Made by a program: the position numbers and the translations under genes. From Enchytraeus crypticus (lineage: Eukaryota > Annelida > Clitellata > Enchytraeida > Enchytraeidae), in NCBI GenBank assembly GCA_905160935.1, contig CAJHZI010000423.1:257501-321500 (forward strand): a DNA stretch of 64,000 nucleotides, read 5' to 3'. Below the pieces are notes generated by a model. That model saw only the letters and a program-made list of their open reading frames with translations, was not told the origin of the DNA and made no database searches. Of the stretch, positions 61,133 through 64,000 are shown one piece after another (within the stretch, counting starts at the first letter, position 1; each line of letters starts with the position of its first letter).

Positions 61133-62528
61133 TTAGTAGGGCCCCTTACTAAATTGTTCAATCTATCGCTCGAAACTGGGATTGTACCTCAAGACTGGAA
61201 AGAGGCCAGGGTGTCTCCCTTGTTCAAGAAAGGTAGAAGAGACAAACCTGAGAACTATAGGCCTGTTAGTTTGACTAGTATCATAGGTAAGGTGTTTGAG
61301 AGTTATTAAGGATAGTTTAGTTACACATTTCAATAGTTATGGATTAATTAGAAATAGTCAGCATGGATTTATCAAAAATAGATCCTGTCTAACAAACATC
61401 TTGAGCTTTATGGAATCCGTCACAATGCATGTTGATAACGGTAATCCAGTGGACATTGTCTATTTGGATTTTGCGAAGGCGTTTGATAAAGTCCCATACG
61501 AGAGATTGTTTTGTAAACTTCAAGCTCATGGAGTTACTGGCTCTGTCCTGAATTGGATTAGAAGTTGGTTAACCTCCAGGAGACAAAAGGTTTGCATTTC
61601 AAATCACGATTCGGCTTGGCGCAGTGTTACTAGTGGGGTTCTACAAGGTTCAGTGTTGGGTCTAATTTTATTTTTGGTATACATTAATGACTTAGATAAC
61701 AGCATAATATCCAAAATGAGTAAGTTTGCTGATGATACCAAATTATGTAAAAATATAGGTAATCTAGAGGATATGTTATCACTTCAGAGAGATTTAGACA
61801 GTTTGCATAATTGGGCAACTACTTGGCAGATGAGCTTCAATGTTGATAAATGTACAGTTATGCATGTAGGTCACAACAATAGTTGTAATCAATATAAGTT
61901 TGGCAGTGAAGAACTAAAATCATCTATTAAAGAAAAGATCTAGGTGTCATTATTGATATTACCCTAAAATTTTCAGAGCAGTGTAAATCAGCAGTAAATT
62001 GTGCTAATCGCACTTTAGGGTTTAATTAGGAGAACTATATAAAGTCGTAATAAGGATGTAATAGTTAAATTATATAAAGCATTAGTAAGACCTAAATTAG
62101 AATATTGCGTACAAGCGTGGAGACCTTTTTTAAGGAAGGATGTAGAATGCATGGAAAGGGTTCAAAGGAGAGCAACTAGAATGATTGCTAAATGTAGAGG
62201 TCAAAGCTATGAATCTAGATTAGATGTATTAGGTCTAATTAGTTTAGAAGATAGACATACCAGAGGGGATTTAATTCAAATGTTTAAAATAATTAAAGGT
62301 TTTGACAATATCGAATGTGGAGAATTTTTCAAATTATCTGATTATGCTAGAACTAGAGGACATAGATTCAAAATAATAAAGGTTAGATCCAGATTAGAGG
62401 TTAGAAGAAACTTTTTCAGTCAGAGAGTTGTCAATATATGGAACGTGTTACCTCAGTATGTAGTAGAGGCAGAGTCAGTGAATGCTTTTAAGAATAGGCT
62501 AGATAAGTATTGGAAAGAAATACATTGA
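61133..62528 (+). pseudogene. Retrotransposon ORF2, reverse transcriptase and C-terminal part, broken
   Basis: After the TAA at 61130, RT sequence goes on (YRPVSLTSIIGKVFE), then shifts frame near 61300. The 61296-61943 frame has the catalytic Asp motifs DIVYLDFAKAFDKVP (A) and SKFADDTKL (C), and GVLQGSVLG (B, usually GVPQGSVLGP). More shifts near 61935 and 62030 separate the thumb; 62151-62528 encodes MERVQRRATRMIAKCRG, LGLISLEDRHTRGDL and NIWNVLPQYVVEAES, the typical CR1 end. Confidence 0.85.
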
Positions 62529-62599
62529 ATTGATAAATTGTTTGTTTGTTTTGTGTAGATAGGCTGATTAGTTGCACACCACATGATGGTATTTGGTTT

Positions 62600-63330
62600 C
62601 TAGGTATTCATGAGTGTGGGTAAGGCTTGTATGTGTGTGTATGTGTAGGTGTGGGTATGTCTGTACACATGCATGTATGTCTATGTATGTTTCTGCATAT
62701 ATGCGTGTATGTAATGTAATGTATGACTATATTTTGCGAATTGTTGATATGCCTAGTATGTAGTTATATGCATGCTTGCATATTTTTGTCTGTAAGGTCG
62801 ATGTATGTATATACAAGTGAGTGTATTCTATATTTATATATATCGGTGTATGTGTAATTGTGTATGTGTGTATATATTTATGTGTATGTATATATGTATA
62901 TGTGTATGTGGGTATATATGTGTGTATATGTATATATATATGTGTGAATATGTGTATATATGTACATATGTGAATGTATGTGTGTATATATATGTATATG
63001 TGTGTATGTATGTATGTATGTGCGTGCATGTGTATGTATGTATACGTATGTATATACGCGCATATTTATGTGTGTATCTGTATATATATATATATGGATG
63101 TGGGGTATGTTTGGATATATGTATGTATGTATATGTATGTATGTAAGTATTTGAGTGTTGTATGTATTTTTGTATGTGTATATGTTCAAATGTGTGTGTT
63201 GGTGTGTATGCGTGTACATGTATGTGAACATGCATGGGTTCATGTATGTATGTGAATTTTTGCATAGTTGTATACCTGTGTGTAAGTTTATACTTGAGCT
63301 GGTTATGTGTGTGGTTTGTGGGTGAGTGTA
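62600..63330. repeat. (TATG/TGTA)n-rich tract, probable retrotransposon 3' UTR
   Basis: About 700 bases of TATGTG, TGTATG and TATATG. Several overlapping frames on both strands (Tyr/Ile/Cys/Val or His/Thr/Tyr repeats) are artefacts. Its place between the ORF2 stop and the terminal GTTAA repeats puts it inside the CR1 element. Confidence 0.85.
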
Positions 63331-63503
63331 TAGTTTTATTTTCTAATGTTTTTCTTTTGAAGCCTATCAACTTGTCAAGGTTTGTATCTTTTTTCCCCCT
63401 TTACGGTCTGGTCTCTATGTTTAGAGGTATGAAATTACAGCCAATACTGGTGTTACAGGTTTTTGTGACCTCCTCAACCAGTATAATTATGTTAAGTTAA
63501 GTT

Positions 63504-64000
63504 AATGCCCGCCAGAAGTCTTTTCTTACAGATAAAATTGCGCTGTCAATGGACTGTTGTGATAGGTCCTTCCAGATCTCTTGAAGAACAGCCTTTCATT
63601 CCATTGGGTTTCAGGGTTTGGGCTTGAAAGCACCCTACTTTTCCAGCATGGTTCTCCAGACAAAAAATTAAGTGGTTTAAAATCTGAAGAATTAGGTGGT
63701 CAATCATCCATTTTTGCGAAATCTGGGCTATAGAGTACAAGAAAGTATGCGCAAGACGTGAAGTATGAGACGGCGCGCCGTCCTGTCGAAAAATGATATC
63801 ATTTGGCTTTAACTTGTTGCAGTCTTCAATTAGTTTCGGCAGAATAGTGTTAGTGTAATACATTGTAGCACAATATCAGAGTCGTCATCGTCTAGCGGCC
63901 TTTTTTAGGGCCAGCACATTTTAAAAAGAAATCGATTCTAATTGACGTTTTACGTTGCGTGTTAAATGCAAAAAAATCAATTTTTTCGTAAAACTTAGAT
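63504..64000 (-). mobile_element. Tc1/mariner-type element, right part (transposase remnant and inverted repeat arm)
   Basis: On the minus strand, 63863-63546 encodes part of a mariner-type transposase: DIIFRQDGAPSHTSRLAHTF is the conserved catalytic Asp region, then the frame shifts before the last catalytic Asp region and returns near RDLEGPI. Further on, KRLLAG is followed by the CR1 border. 63865-64000 mirrors 58185-58335. The outer end of the element lies beyond the window, by roughly 150 bases if the arms are equal. Confidence 0.85.

Larger units (their letters stand above)
58370..63503 (+). mobile_element. CR1/L2-type non-LTR retrotransposon, nearly full length, inactive
   Basis: An element of about 5.1 kb is inserted in a mariner transposase. 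It has a 5' UTR (about 58370-58596), ORF1 (58597-59614), ORF2 (about 59645-62528) and a (TATG)n-rich 3' UTR, and ends in a short GTTAA tandem repeat (63489-63503), typical of the CR1/L2 superfamily. Breaks: a one-base shift near 58750, TAG at 59216, TAA at 61130, a shift near 61300, another near 61935 and one more near 62030. The 5' border is approximate. Confidence 0.85.

Noticed and set aside
62727-63370. Six overlapping open frames on both strands
   Set aside because: Translation of a TATG/TGTA-rich tract in the retrotransposon 3' UTR.

Overview
The window looks like nuclear DNA of an invertebrate animal, probably marine. It is AT-rich. Its genes are split by GT-AG introns of a few hundred bases to about 4 kb, and it is crowded with microsatellites, minisatellites, SINE-like repeats and non-LTR and Tc1/mariner transposon remains. 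The palindrome TAGGCCTA and close variants recur throughout. The sequence does not fix the phylum; echinoderm, hemichordate or mollusc are guesses only. I see no operons, CRISPR arrays, rRNA genes or viral genes.

Layout: 1-9208 holds no gene I can support, only repeats and the 3' end of a CR1-like retrotransposon (7270-8045). 9219-20858 is a six-exon gene for an atypical nuclear IkB protein (IkB-zeta/NFKBIZ-like, 1036 aa as spliced here): a long acidic, Ser-rich N-terminal exon, a Gln-rich exon, and four short exons carrying ankyrin repeats. 20859-37419 is repeat-rich intergenic DNA with an 829-bp foldback element (30915-31743) and a deleted mariner-like element (34883-35821). 37420-45502 and 48820-55951 are two tandem seven-exon genes for ENPP6-like ectonucleotide pyrophosphatase/phosphodiesterases (458 and 467 aa). 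Their exon lengths are identical except in the last exon. Both carry a signal peptide and all the catalytic and metal-binding residues. 55952-64000 is repeats, then a mariner element starting at 58035 that was split by a nearly complete but dead CR1/L2-type retrotransposon (about 58370-63503).

The genes do not form one system. The IkB-like protein should act in the nucleus on NF-kB transcription; the ENPP6-like enzymes should be secretory-pathway choline-phosphodiester hydrolases. The most unusual theme is that tandem repeats or insertions sit exactly on splice junctions in all three genes: a 41-bp array over the exon 1 donor of both ENPP genes, a 150-bp duplication of the exon 3 acceptor of ENPP copy A, a satellite array whose unit contains the exon 3 acceptor of the IkB gene, and a short insertion with a 14-bp target-site duplication two bases before the exon 5 acceptor border of the IkB gene. 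A second theme is patchwork identity between the two ENPP copies, which suggests gene conversion.

Gene models were built by eye from reading-frame continuity, splice consensus and recalled family motifs. UTRs and promoters could not be placed with confidence.
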